Part shown: piece by piece, positions 34,414 through 41,246 of the stretch
Layout: each line of letters opens with the position of its first letter
How positions within the stretch are numbered: position 1 is the first letter of the stretch
Origin: Bacteroidales bacterium
GTDB lineage: Bacteria > Bacteroidota > Bacteroidia > Bacteroidales > UBA932
Reading direction: 5' to 3'
DNA length: 41,358 bases
Assembly: GCA_004552965.1 (NCBI GenBank)
Contig: SFMU01000014.1
Location: forward strand, 1-41,358
Notes under the pieces: model-generated
Databases searched by the model: none
What the model saw: only the letters and a program-made list of their open reading frames with translations
What the model was told of the DNA's origin: nothing
Made by a program: the position numbers and the translations under genes

Positions 34414-35562
34414 TCAGTAATTCGGGTTGAACTTTCGCAGCATGTCCGTGAGGACAGTCTCGAAAATCTCCCTTTCGCGGTCAGTGAGAAAGTCCACTTC
34501 GATAGGGACATAGAACAGCCTCTGCTTGAGCTTGTCCGGAAGCTCTCCCAGATCCAGGATCCGCTGGCAGTCCTTCTCGGTCGTTGCGACAACCGAAGTA
34601 GGATTGTTCTCCACCACTCTCATTATCCTTCTGATGTCGGATTTCGTGTAGTTGTGGTGGTCGGCGAATTTGAAACTGGAGATGATACGGTGCTCGTCGC
34701 TCAGGTACATTCTCAGCGGAGTGTCCTTGGCTATCCCGGTGAAGAGGATGAGCTTCTGTGAATATGCGAACCTCGGGTCGGCCTCTTCATAGACCGGAGT
34801 GAGGTGCTTGTAGTTGATTGTCGTGAAAAGGAGGACCTTGGAATTGCCCTTGTGGTCGATGCCGGTGCAGGTCTCCGGGTCATAGTCCTTGAGCCCCAGA
34901 GTCTTCGACCATTTGATCCTTTCTTCGTCGGTAAGATAGTGCGGGCATTTTGAAACGATCAGGATGTCTCCCTTGAGAAGCCTTTCAGGCAAGTCTCTGA
35001 GCCTTCCGAAAGGCAGGAGCATGTCCTTGTTGATAGGACGTGAATAGTCCACCAGAAGGATGTTGAAATAGGCCCTCAGCGCCCGGTACTGGAAAGCGTC
35101 GTCCAGTACGACAAGATCGGTCGGCGGAATCTGCTTGTCCGAGCATTTGCGGGCTCTCCTGCAGGTGGCTATCTTCTCCGGATGGACAAGGAGTTCGCAG
35201 CCTTTGACCCTGTGCCGGTCCACGGCGACCGTGATGCTGCGGAACTTCTTCTTGATCTGCAACGGCTCGTCGCCATATTCCTTGACCTTGCCTTCTGCCT
35301 CGACTATCTGGAAGCCTCCGCTGTTGCGCTTGTGACCTCTTGAAAGTACCGCAATGTTCCTGTAGGCCCAGTCGTCGCTTCTGAGAAGGCTGCGGAGAAT
35401 CATCTCTGTGTGAGGAGTCTTGCCGGTCCCGCCGGCTGTGATGTTGCCGACGCAGATGGTCGGCACTTCGGCAGTGCTGACCTTCCGGATTCCATGGTCG
35501 TAACAGAAATGCCTCGCCTTCAGGGCGAGATAATATGGTGCAAGGATGATCTTGTCAAACAT
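34414..35562 (-). CDS. lpxK: Tetraacyldisaccharide 4'-kinase
   Basis: Phosphorylates the lipid A disaccharide precursor at the 4' position at the inner membrane. The 382 aa are somewhat longer than the enterobacterial protein. The N-terminus is amphipathic (FDKIILAPYYLALKARHFCYDHG), followed by the P-loop in VGNITAGGTGKTP (38-50), the SRGHKR segment and EYGDEPLQIKK. DLVVLDDAFQYR contains the conserved Asp-Asp. It is 25 nt after the dusB stop on the same strand, so the pair is likely one transcript ending at the shared terminator. Confidence 0.95.
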   Translation of the reverse strand: MFDKIILAPYYLALKARHFCYDHGIRKVSTAEVPTICVGNITAGGTGKTPHTEMILRSLLRSDDWAYRNIAVLSRGHKRNSGGFQIVEAEGKVKEYGDEPLQIKKKFRSITVAVDRHRVKGCELLVHPEKIATCRRARKCSDKQIPPTDLVVLDDAFQYRALRAYFNILLVDYSRPINKDMLLPFGRLRDLPERLLKGDILIVSKCPHYLTDEERIKWSKTLGLKDYDPETCTGIDHKGNSKVLLFTTINYKHLTPVYEEADPRFAYSQKLILFTGIAKDTPLRMYLSDEHRIISSFKFADHHNYTKSDIRRIMRVVENNPTSVVATTEKDCQRILDLGELPDKLKQRLFYVPIEVDFLTDREREIFETVLTDMLRKFNPNY

Positions 35563-35587
35563 AAGGCCACAAAGATAACCAAAAAAG

Positions 35588-36622
35588 TTACAATCCGTAC
35601 ACCGAGTCGCTGTTCATTATCGGTGTATCTCCCCATTTCGAGGAAATAAACTCGAGAATGTTGAAAACTTCCTCGGAATTGTCCTCTGTCACAAGCCTCA
35701 TCCTGGTCTCCTTGAAGTCCGGCAGACCTTTGAAATAGCACGAAAGATGCCTTCTCATCTCGAGGACTCCCGTCCGCGGTCCCTTCAGGTCGAGAGAGAG
35801 CCGGAGCTGCCGTTCGGCGAGTCTGACCCTCTGTCTGACATCCGGCGGCGGCAGCTCTTCCCCCGTCGCGAGGAAATGCTTGATCTCCCTGAATATCCAG
35901 GGGCGCCCGAAGGAGGCCCTTCCGACCATGATTCCGTCCACCCCGTAGCGGTCGAAAGCCTGCGCGGCCTTCACGGCCGAGTTGATGTCGCCGTTGCCGA
36001 TGATGGGGATCCGCATCCTGGGATTCTCCTTGATCTTTCCGATCAGGGTCCAGTCCGCCTCTCCCTTGTACATCTGGCATCTGGTCCTGCCGTGGACGGT
36101 CAGGGCGCTGATGCCGGCATCCTGGAGCCGTTCCGCCAGTTCCACGATGATCTTGCTGTCCTCGTCCCATCCGAGTCTGGTTTTCACCGTGACCGGTTTG
36201 CTGACCGCCTTGACGATCCTTTCCGTGATCATCACCATCTTGTCCGGATACTTCATCATTCCGGAGCCGGCACCCCTGCCGGCGATCTTGCTGACCGGGC
36301 AGCCGAAATTGATGTCGATCACGTCGCAGCCGTGGCCTCCCACCAGCTCGCTGGCGGAATCTGCCATCTGCGCCGCCCGCACCATCGCGTCCGGATCGCT
36401 TCCGTAGATCTGGATCCCGACAGGAGCCTCCCCGTCTGTCGTCTTCAGTTTGTCGAAGGCTTTCCTGGCGTCCCTTACCAGACCTTCCGAGGGGATGAAT
36501 TCCGTGTAGACCATGTCGGCTCCCTGCTCCCGGCATATTCCTCTGAAGGAAGCGTCAGTCACATCCTCCATCGGCGCAAGCAGGACGGGTTTCTCTCCGA
36601 GGTCGAGGTTTCCTATTTTCAT
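35588..36622 (-). CDS. dusB: tRNA-dihydrouridine synthase (DusB type)
   Basis: FMN-dependent reduction of uridines in tRNA D-loops. From the ATG at 36622 the protein is 344 aa (MKIGNLDLGEKPVLLAPMEDVTD). The frame is open eight codons further to an ATG at 36646, but the conserved sequence begins at the later start. Catalytic Cys108 lies in INFGCPVSKIAGRGAG. Further marks are VKTRLGWDED, the ALTVHGRTRCQMYKGEADW segment, IGNGDINS and GIMVGRASFGRPWIF. A -7 box on the minus strand lies at 36668-36661. The chosen start codon is inside a GAATATG heptamer. Confidence 0.93.
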   Translation of the reverse strand: MKIGNLDLGEKPVLLAPMEDVTDASFRGICREQGADMVYTEFIPSEGLVRDARKAFDKLKTTDGEAPVGIQIYGSDPDAMVRAAQMADSASELVGGHGCDVIDINFGCPVSKIAGRGAGSGMMKYPDKMVMITERIVKAVSKPVTVKTRLGWDEDSKIIVELAERLQDAGISALTVHGRTRCQMYKGEADWTLIGKIKENPRMRIPIIGNGDINSAVKAAQAFDRYGVDGIMVGRASFGRPWIFREIKHFLATGEELPPPDVRQRVRLAERQLRLSLDLKGPRTGVLEMRRHLSCYFKGLPDFKETRMRLVTEDNSEEVFNILEFISSKWGDTPIMNSDSVYGL

Positions 36623-36660
36623 ATTCGATGACAAATGCTTGGACAATGTCGTCCGGAATG

Positions 36661-36668
36661 CAAAGATA
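36661..36668 (-). promoter_or_regulatory. -7 box of the dusB-lpxK promoter
   Basis: CAAAGATA on the plus strand reads TATCTTTG on the minus strand (TAnnTTTG), 39 nt before the preferred dusB start at 36622. With a start site near 36657 the longer ORF start at 36646 would have a short leader; both remain possible. Confidence 0.6.
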
Positions 36669-36732
36669 AGTCTTTTCGCCGAGACTGATGCAGGGTGTGG
36701 CGATGCAATCTTGTCATGACAGATGCGATTGG

Positions 36733-36764
36733 TTTGTCAAATTCGGAAATTATTCTTATCTTTG
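36733..36764 (+). promoter_or_regulatory. Promoter of the rplM-rpsI operon
   Basis: TTTG at 36733-36736 and TATCTTTG at 36757-36764 are 20 nt apart, the ideal Bacteroidota arrangement. Transcription should begin near 36768. Confidence 0.75.
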
Positions 36765-36790
36765 CGACCCCTATGTTGTGTAGGGATCGC
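36764..36790 (+). promoter_or_regulatory. Hairpin at the 5' end of the rplM transcript
   Basis: GCGA-C-CCCTA pairs with TAGGG-A-TCGC around the loop TGTTGTG, one mismatch in ten positions. With a start near 36768 at least the CCCTA/TAGGG part is in the RNA. A ten-codon ORF (ATG at 36773, ending TAA at 36803-36805) begins in the loop side. It may be a ribosomal-protein autoregulatory leader or an mRNA-stabilising 5' hairpin; unproven. Confidence 0.45.
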
Positions 36791-36824
36791 AATATTTTAA
36801 GTTAAACCATTAAAGATCAAGACA

Positions 36825-37277
36825 GTGGACACACTAAGCTACAAGACAGTTTCCCTCAATGCGGCAACTGTAAAGAAAGAGTGGTTCGTCATCGATGCTA
36901 CAGATCTGGCACTCGGCCGTCTTGCTTCCAGGGTCGCTCTTGTCCTCCGTGGCAAGAACAAGCCTGGCTACACCCCTCACGTGGACTGCGGTGACAACGT
37001 CATCGTGATCAACGCAGAGAAGGTCATGCTCAAGGGAGACAAGATGGACAATCGTGTTTATGTCCGTTACACCGGTTATCCTGGTGGACAGCGTTTCACG
37101 ACTCCGAAGGAGATCCTTGCAAAGAGACCGGCCGAACTCGTAAGGAGGTCCGTCAAAGGAATGCTCCCTAAGACCCGCCTTGGTGACAAGATCCTCGGCA
37201 ATCTGCACGTTTACGCAGGACCTGAGCATCCTCATCAGGCACAGAACCCTAGAGAAATTAAGTTGAACGAAATCTAA
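36825..37277 (+). CDS. rplM: Ribosomal protein uL13
   Basis: Large-subunit protein of 150 aa. It starts with GTG (36825), giving MDTLSYKTVSLNA, the usual N-terminus of Bacteroidota L13; no ATG lies in a suitable place. Family segments are WFVIDATDLALGRLASRVALVLRGKNKP, DNVIVINAEKV, the YTGYPGG motif and the C-terminal LHVYAGPEHPHQAQ. rpsI follows after 8 nt. A promoter and 5' hairpin precede it. Confidence 0.97.
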   Translation: MDTLSYKTVSLNAATVKKEWFVIDATDLALGRLASRVALVLRGKNKPGYTPHVDCGDNVIVINAEKVMLKGDKMDNRVYVRYTGYPGGQRFTTPKEILAKRPAELVRRSVKGMLPKTRLGDKILGNLHVYAGPEHPHQAQNPREIKLNEI

Positions 37278-37285
37278 AAGAGCAA

Positions 37286-37675
37286 ATGGAACAGAAAAAC
37301 GCCCTTGGAAGACGTAAAGCAGCCGTAGCTCGTGTTTATCTTTCAGCTGGAACAGGCAAGATCGAGATCAACGACCGTACCCTTGATGTATTCTTCAAGG
37401 AGGACGCGCTCCGTTACATCGTGAACCAGCCGTTCGCAGTGACAAAGACAGAAGGTCAGTTTGACGTGAAGGTCACCGTTGCAGGTGGTGGAATCAAAGG
37501 CCAGGCAGAGGCAATCAGACTCGGTATCGCCCGCGCTCTCAGCGATCTCGACAGAGAGGCATACCGTCCGGCCCTGAAGGCAGAAGGCTTCCTTACCCGC
37601 GATGCTCGTGAAGTCGAGAGAAAGAAGCCTGGTCAGCCTGGCGCACGTGCACGCTTCCAGTTCAGCAAGCGATAG
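37286..37675 (+). CDS. rpsI: Ribosomal protein uS9
   Basis: Small-subunit protein of 129 aa whose C-terminal tail reaches the decoding centre; the tail ends FQFSKR as required. The N-terminus is NALGRRKAAVARVYLSAGTGKIEIN, and the GGGIKGQAEAIRLGIARAL and KAEGFLTRDAREVERKKPG segments follow. It is part of the common rplM-rpsI pair. Confidence 0.97.
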   Translation: MEQKNALGRRKAAVARVYLSAGTGKIEINDRTLDVFFKEDALRYIVNQPFAVTKTEGQFDVKVTVAGGGIKGQAEAIRLGIARALSDLDREAYRPALKAEGFLTRDAREVERKKPGQPGARARFQFSKR

Positions 37676-37680
37676 TCTCT

Positions 37681-37880
37681 GCTGGCTGCAGCGTACGCTG
37701 CCTTATGACAAAGCACAGTCCGGTTCTGCAAATCCCATGGACTCTTGCAGGGATGTGAATCCCGAAGAATTACCTGGAATTGCCGAGACTGCGGAAAATC
37801 CCGGCGGACTGGCCCGAAGCCACTACCCCGAGATTAAGGAAAAGAGCCCGAAGACCACTTTAGAAAGGTCTTGGGAAAGT
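37681..37880 (+). ncRNA. Candidate structured leader RNA upstream of rpsB
   Basis: The 234-nt rpsI-rpsB gap is GC-rich and not AT-rich like other gaps here, and it is full of dyads. These are the 14-bp perfect palindrome GCAGCGTACGCTGC (37688-37701), GGGAT-gtga-ATCCC (37750-37763), GCCG/CGGC (37782-37805), TGGC-ccgaa-GCCA (37810-37822), and a 9-bp stem of CCC and AAGACC with GGTCTTGGG (37847-37875). The sequence CCCGAAG occurs three times (37761, 37813, 37847), twice in or beside loops. The last stem ends 34 nt before the rpsB ATG and lacks a T-tract, so it is not a terminator. An S2-responsive autoregulatory leader is a reasonable hypothesis. I do not match it to a named RNA family. Confidence 0.5.
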
Positions 37881-37909
37881 AATCAAAACAAAAACAGTTA
37901 CAGACAACA

Positions 37910-38737
37910 ATGCCACGCACAAATTTCCAAGAACTTCTTGATGCAGGCGTACACTTCGGCCACCTGGCCAGAAAGTGGAATCCTAAGATGGCTCCTTACA
38001 TCTTCGACCAGAAGAACGGAATCCACATCATCGACCTGCACAAGACCATCGTCAAGATAGACGAGGCTGCTGACGCAATGAAAGAGCTTGCGCGTTCAGG
38101 TCGCAAGATCCTCTTTGTAGCCACCAAGAAGCAGGCTAAAGAGATCGTTGCAGAAAAGGCAACAGCAGTCAATATGCCATCGATAACCGAGCGCTGGGCC
38201 GGCGGTATGCTTACCAACTTCCCGACCATCCGCAAGGCTATCAAGAAGATGAACACCATCGACAAGATGAAGGAGGACGGAACCTTTGACAAACTCGCAA
38301 AGAGAGAGCGTCTCCAGGTAACCCGTCAGAGAGAAAAACTCGAGAAGAACCTCGGCTCCATCAAGGACATGAGCCGTCTCCCTTCCGCTCTCTTCGTAAT
38401 TGACATCCAGAAGGAAGCCAATGCAGTAAAGGAGGCAAACCGTCTCAATATCCCGGTATTCGCAATGGTTGACACTTGTTGCGATCCTACCTCCATCGAT
38501 TATGTAATACCGGCAAACGACGATGCCACAAAGTCCATCGAGATCATCATGGACACCCTTTGCAAGGCAATCGAAGAGGGACTCAACGAGCGTAAGCTTG
38601 AGAAGGAGAAGGAAACCGTAGAGGAGGCCGCAGAAGGCGAGGCTCTCTCAAAGGCAACCGGCAAGAAGCTCCGCGCACGCAAAGGCGCAAAGCCAGTGGA
38701 TGTGGAAGCAGAGGCTCCTGCCCAGACCGAAGAATAA
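37910..38737 (+). CDS. rpsB: Ribosomal protein uS2
   Basis: Small-subunit protein of 275 aa. Family segments are LLDAGVHFGHLARKWNPKMAPYIF, GIHIIDLHKT, VATKKQAKEIV, TERWAGGMLTNFPTI, LPSALFVIDIQKE and DDATKSIEII. The last 40 residues are a Lys/Glu-rich tail (KATGKKLRARKGAKP, then an acidic end), an extension often seen in this phylum. tsf follows after 20 nt, the usual rpsB-tsf pair. The long structured region upstream suggests separate regulation from rplM-rpsI. Confidence 0.97.
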   Translation: MPRTNFQELLDAGVHFGHLARKWNPKMAPYIFDQKNGIHIIDLHKTIVKIDEAADAMKELARSGRKILFVATKKQAKEIVAEKATAVNMPSITERWAGGMLTNFPTIRKAIKKMNTIDKMKEDGTFDKLAKRERLQVTRQREKLEKNLGSIKDMSRLPSALFVIDIQKEANAVKEANRLNIPVFAMVDTCCDPTSIDYVIPANDDATKSIEIIMDTLCKAIEEGLNERKLEKEKETVEEAAEGEALSKATGKKLRARKGAKPVDVEAEAPAQTEE

Positions 38738-38757
38738 TTTAAAAGACTGAACGAATT

Positions 38758-39750
38758 ATGGCAATCACCGCACAAGACGTAATGAAGTTGCGCAAGATGA
38801 CTTCAGCCGGCATGATGGACTGCAAGAAGGCTCTCACAGAGGCTGAGGGTGACTTCGAGAAGGCAGTCAACATCATCCGTGAAAAGGGTAAGCTCGTCGC
38901 TGCAAAGCGCGCTGACCGTGAGACCACCGAGGGTGCAGTACTCGTTCGCATCCAGGGCAACAAGGGTATCATCGTATGCCTCGGCTGCGAAACCGACTTC
39001 GTTTCCGCAACCCCTGATTTCAAGGCTCTCGCAGCAGAAATCGCAGATGCTGCAATCGCTTCTTTCCCTGCTGACGTTGAAGGCCTCAAGGCAAGCGTCT
39101 GCTCAAACGGTCACACCGTCGAGGAGGAAATTTCCGCCCAGACCGGCAAGACCGGTGAGAAGCACGTTCTCGCTTACTACGCTGCAGTAGAGGCTCCGTT
39201 CATCGGCGACTACGTACACTTCAACGGTAAGCTCGGTGCCCTTGTCGCTTTCAACAAGGAGATTCCTGCAGAACTCGGCAAGGCTGTCGCCCAGCAGGTA
39301 ACAGCTATGAACCCGGTCTCTGTCTCTCCTGCTGACTGCCCTGCAGAAGTAGTTGAGAAAGAGCGCGAACTCGCAATCCAGAAGACAAAGGACGAGATGG
39401 TTCAGAAGGCAGTCGATGCCGCTCTCAAGAAGGCAGGCATCAATCCTGCACACGTTGACAGCGAGGATCACATCGAGTCCAACACTGCCAAGGGCTGGAT
39501 CACTCCTGAGCAGGCTGAGCAGGCTCGCGAGATCATCAGGACCGTTTCCGCAGAGAAGGCTGCTTCTCTCAACGAGCAGATGATCCAGAACATCGCCAAC
39601 GGCCGTGTCCAGAAGTTCTTCAAGGAGTCTACCCTCGAGGAGCAGGATTTCGTGCAGTCAGATGAGAAGGTATCTGTAGCACAGTACATCAAGAAGGTTG
39701 ATGCTGAGGCTAAGGTACTCTCATTCAAGAGATTCTCACTCAGCGACTAA
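38758..39750 (+). CDS. tsf: Elongation factor Ts
   Basis: Guanine-nucleotide exchange factor for EF-Tu. The 330 aa are longer than the E. coli protein but normal for Bacteroidota. The N-terminal UBA-like domain ends near residue 55 (VMKLRKMTSAGMMDCKKALTEAEGD). The EF-Tu-contacting TDFVSATPDFK motif and two core subdomains with the coiled-coil insertion follow. The gene is rich in GCA/GCT codons and contains no GAATATG copy, like the other ribosomal genes here. A terminator follows after 24 nt. Confidence 0.97.
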   Translation: MAITAQDVMKLRKMTSAGMMDCKKALTEAEGDFEKAVNIIREKGKLVAAKRADRETTEGAVLVRIQGNKGIIVCLGCETDFVSATPDFKALAAEIADAAIASFPADVEGLKASVCSNGHTVEEEISAQTGKTGEKHVLAYYAAVEAPFIGDYVHFNGKLGALVAFNKEIPAELGKAVAQQVTAMNPVSVSPADCPAEVVEKERELAIQKTKDEMVQKAVDAALKKAGINPAHVDSEDHIESNTAKGWITPEQAEQAREIIRTVSAEKAASLNEQMIQNIANGRVQKFFKESTLEEQDFVQSDEKVSVAQYIKKVDAEAKVLSFKRFSLSD

Positions 39751-39774
39751 TTATTGGCCCTGATAACCATCAAG

Positions 39775-39811
39775 GGGTGGCCCGGTCGGAAGACTGGCGG
39801 CCACCCTTTTT
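39775..39811 (+). terminator. Intrinsic terminator of rpsB-tsf
   Basis: GGGTGGCC (39775-39782) pairs with GGCCACCC (39799-39806). An inner CGGTC-ggaa-GACTG extends the stem, and five T follow. Confidence 0.93.
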
Positions 39812-39825
39812 CAGTGTGTCGGGAT

Positions 39826-39864
39826 ATTCAGACAGCGAATTCAGACAGCATATTCGGTCGGCAT
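39826..39864. repeat. Three-unit 13-bp tandem repeat
   Basis: Units ATTCAGACAGCGA, ATTCAGACAGCAT and ATTCGGTCGGCAT follow each other without spacer; the third is diverged. A fourth unit may begin at 39865 (ATCC). It lies between the tsf terminator and the 3' end of the minus-strand gene. The junction of units two and three creates a CATATTC heptamer (39849-39855). Confidence 0.85.
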
Positions 39865-39876
39865 ATCCGTAAACCT

Positions 39877-40980
39877 CTATTTGCCGTGAAGGACTGAATC
39901 CGTTCCGCTGGCAATCAGGCTGAAGAAGGTTCTGATGGTGTTGAGCGGGAATATGCTGAGATTCCCCGCAATCCAGGAAAGCCTTCGCGAAGTGTTCCTG
40001 ACTTTTTTTGCGAGGTAGGATTCTTTCGGTCCTGTCGTTCGCTTGTGCAATTCCGTCTTGAGGATAGAATTCCAGATCCTCCCGGCTTCCTTCGAATATG
40101 CCGCCTCATGGAACGGCACTTCTTCCGCCTTTGATCCCAGATGGTCAGTCAGGATGCATCCAAGCACCTTCCATTCCTTCATCACGCCTATTCTCTCGAG
40201 CCTTTGCCGCAACTCCTCCGGGTCAAACTTCCCCACATTCCGGTGCAGAAACATCGCCCAGTCGCACAACTGCTTGAGAGAAAGCCCGAAATCGTAGAGA
40301 TGCTGGACTATGTGCAGGAATATGAAGGTAGCGTCAAAGTCTGGATTGCTGGTGCGGATGGCGCGCCCTTCCACAGTGAAACTCCCGAAGCGGCCATTGT
40401 CGAACAACTCCCTCTGCATGCTGTCCATCAGAGCGTTGAAACGTCCTCCCATCCGCGAATGCAGAGTCCCGTGGAGCTCCACTTCGTATTTGCCGAAAAA
40501 CAGGCCGTAGTGGCGGATCCGTGGATATTCGGGCTCTTTGCCTGTGGCTTTGGGCGCCAGGAGCCTTGCTGCCTTGAAGTAGTCGTCTCCGTCCAGCAGG
40601 ATGTCGATGTCTCCTGCCGTGCGGTGTTTCGGGTGCGGGTAGTGGCGCGCGATAGCGTGCCCTTTCAGGATGACAGGTCTGAGCCCCTGACCTTCCAGCA
40701 GATCGATCACCTTGAGAAGCAGGGTGTCCAGCATGGAATTGGTCCTTTCGACATACAGAATCTCCTTGATGAAAGGCTTCAGCTGTTCCAGTGAGATCTT
40801 CAGGTCGGGATAGGCTTTGACAAGAGACGAGATTCCGTCTGACACTATGCCGGAAACGGCCAGGGAGCGGGCAAGCTCTCTGACGGCATCCAGGTCGCAG
40901 TCCGGCTGCGGAATCTTATCGGCGGTTCCCCAAAGTCCGGCACGAAGGAGGACGGGGAGCAGTTCTTCAGGAGTCATCAT
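39877..40980 (-). CDS. Nucleotidyltransferase-family protein (NTP_transf_5 type)
   Basis: The 367-aa protein has the motif VILKGHAIARHYPHPKHRTAGDIDILL at about residues 103-129 (key parts LKG, HRTAGDIDILL). It matches the uncharacterised nucleotidyltransferase family PF14907, often found beside surface-polysaccharide genes. The GDIDILL acidic pair is the expected metal site. A His-rich segment (FLHIVQHLYDFGLSLKQLCDWAMFLH) and a basic C-terminus follow. The substrate is unknown. Two consecutive ATG codons (40980 and 40977) can start it. The 5' UTR holds an inverted repeat just before the start. It is the last complete gene before the insertion sequence. Confidence 0.82.
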   Translation of the reverse strand: MMTPEELLPVLLRAGLWGTADKIPQPDCDLDAVRELARSLAVSGIVSDGISSLVKAYPDLKISLEQLKPFIKEILYVERTNSMLDTLLLKVIDLLEGQGLRPVILKGHAIARHYPHPKHRTAGDIDILLDGDDYFKAARLLAPKATGKEPEYPRIRHYGLFFGKYEVELHGTLHSRMGGRFNALMDSMQRELFDNGRFGSFTVEGRAIRTSNPDFDATFIFLHIVQHLYDFGLSLKQLCDWAMFLHRNVGKFDPEELRQRLERIGVMKEWKVLGCILTDHLGSKAEEVPFHEAAYSKEAGRIWNSILKTELHKRTTGPKESYLAKKVRNTSRRLSWIAGNLSIFPLNTIRTFFSLIASGTDSVLHGK

Positions 40981-40984
40981 CGTT

Positions 40985-41026
40985 CAAACCTTAGATTTGC
41001 AGCGTTGTTTTCTGCGCCAAGGTTTG
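40985..41026 (-). promoter_or_regulatory. Inverted repeat in the 5' UTR of the nucleotidyltransferase gene
   Basis: CAAACCTT (40985-40992) and AAGGTTTG (41019-41026) are perfect complements. Inside them GCAG (40999-41002) and CTGC (41012-41015) pair as well. On the minus strand this hairpin ends 4 nt before the start codon. Confidence 0.6.
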
Positions 41027-41031
41027 TATGA

Positions 41032-41039
41032 CAAAAATA
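41032..41039 (-). promoter_or_regulatory. -7 box of the nucleotidyltransferase gene
   Basis: CAAAAATA on the plus strand reads TATTTTTG on the minus strand and fits TAnnTTTG. The start site would be near 41028, so the transcript would begin with the hairpin at 41026-40985. No convincing TTTG element was found upstream. Confidence 0.45.
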
Positions 41040-41083
41040 GTAAATTTATGCCGATAAAGATAGTTTAACAAAGGACAATGGAG

Positions 41084-41246
41084 CCGGGCGGTTCTCAAAA
41101 TTCACAAATGGGAAAGACCCGTCTATCTTTTTTGCCCCGCCCGGTCCGTTGATCTGAGGACCTGAATAAGAATATCGCCTTAGTCCCAATAAGGTTTGTA
41201 GGTGACAGATCTACGGTCCACTGTCCAGATAAAAGCAGTGCAAGTT
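41084..41246 (+). ncRNA. Candidate bridge RNA region in the left end of an IS110-family element
   Basis: The non-coding sequence upstream of the transposase has nested dyads. CCGGGCGG (41084-41091) pairs with CCGCCCGG (41137-41144), enclosing GGG-aaaga-CCC. GATCTG (41151-41156) pairs with CAGATC (41206-41211). Inside that stem GGAC (41158-41161) pairs with GTCC (41183-41186) and TAAG with CTTA (41167-41170, 41179-41182). IS110 elements are known to encode a bridge RNA in the non-coding end next to the recombinase, with two stem-loops whose internal loops bind target and donor DNA. Position, length of about 160 nt and two separate stem-loops fit that. The exact ends of RNA and element cannot be fixed from one copy. 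Confidence 0.55.

Larger units (their letters stand above)
31..40324. repeat. Dispersed heptamer GAATATG / CATATTC, about 52 copies
   Basis: Hand-counted first positions: 31, 190, 1113, 2740, 2967, 3984, 5073, 5179, 6537, 7408, 8819, 10564, 11011, 11152, 11421, 11427, 12979, 13501, 13569, 15915, 15923, 16024, 16638, 17201, 17469, 17925, 18027, 20221, 20770, 21303, 21501, 21892, 22760, 22833, 24173, 24816, 24838, 26823, 30724, 31917, 32223, 32754, 33473, 33539, 34760, 35274, 36534, 36620, 39849, 39949, 40094, 40318. The two orientations are balanced (25 and 27). About four would be expected from base composition. The base after GAATATG is often C, with GAATATGCCG(G) recurring. Palindromic GAATATTC occurs at 7542, 9148, 21250 and 34117. 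Confidence 0.8.

Noticed and set aside
37602..38060. 152-codon frame covering the rpsI-rpsB gap
   Set aside because: It overlaps both ribosomal genes in another frame. The gap is better explained as structured RNA.
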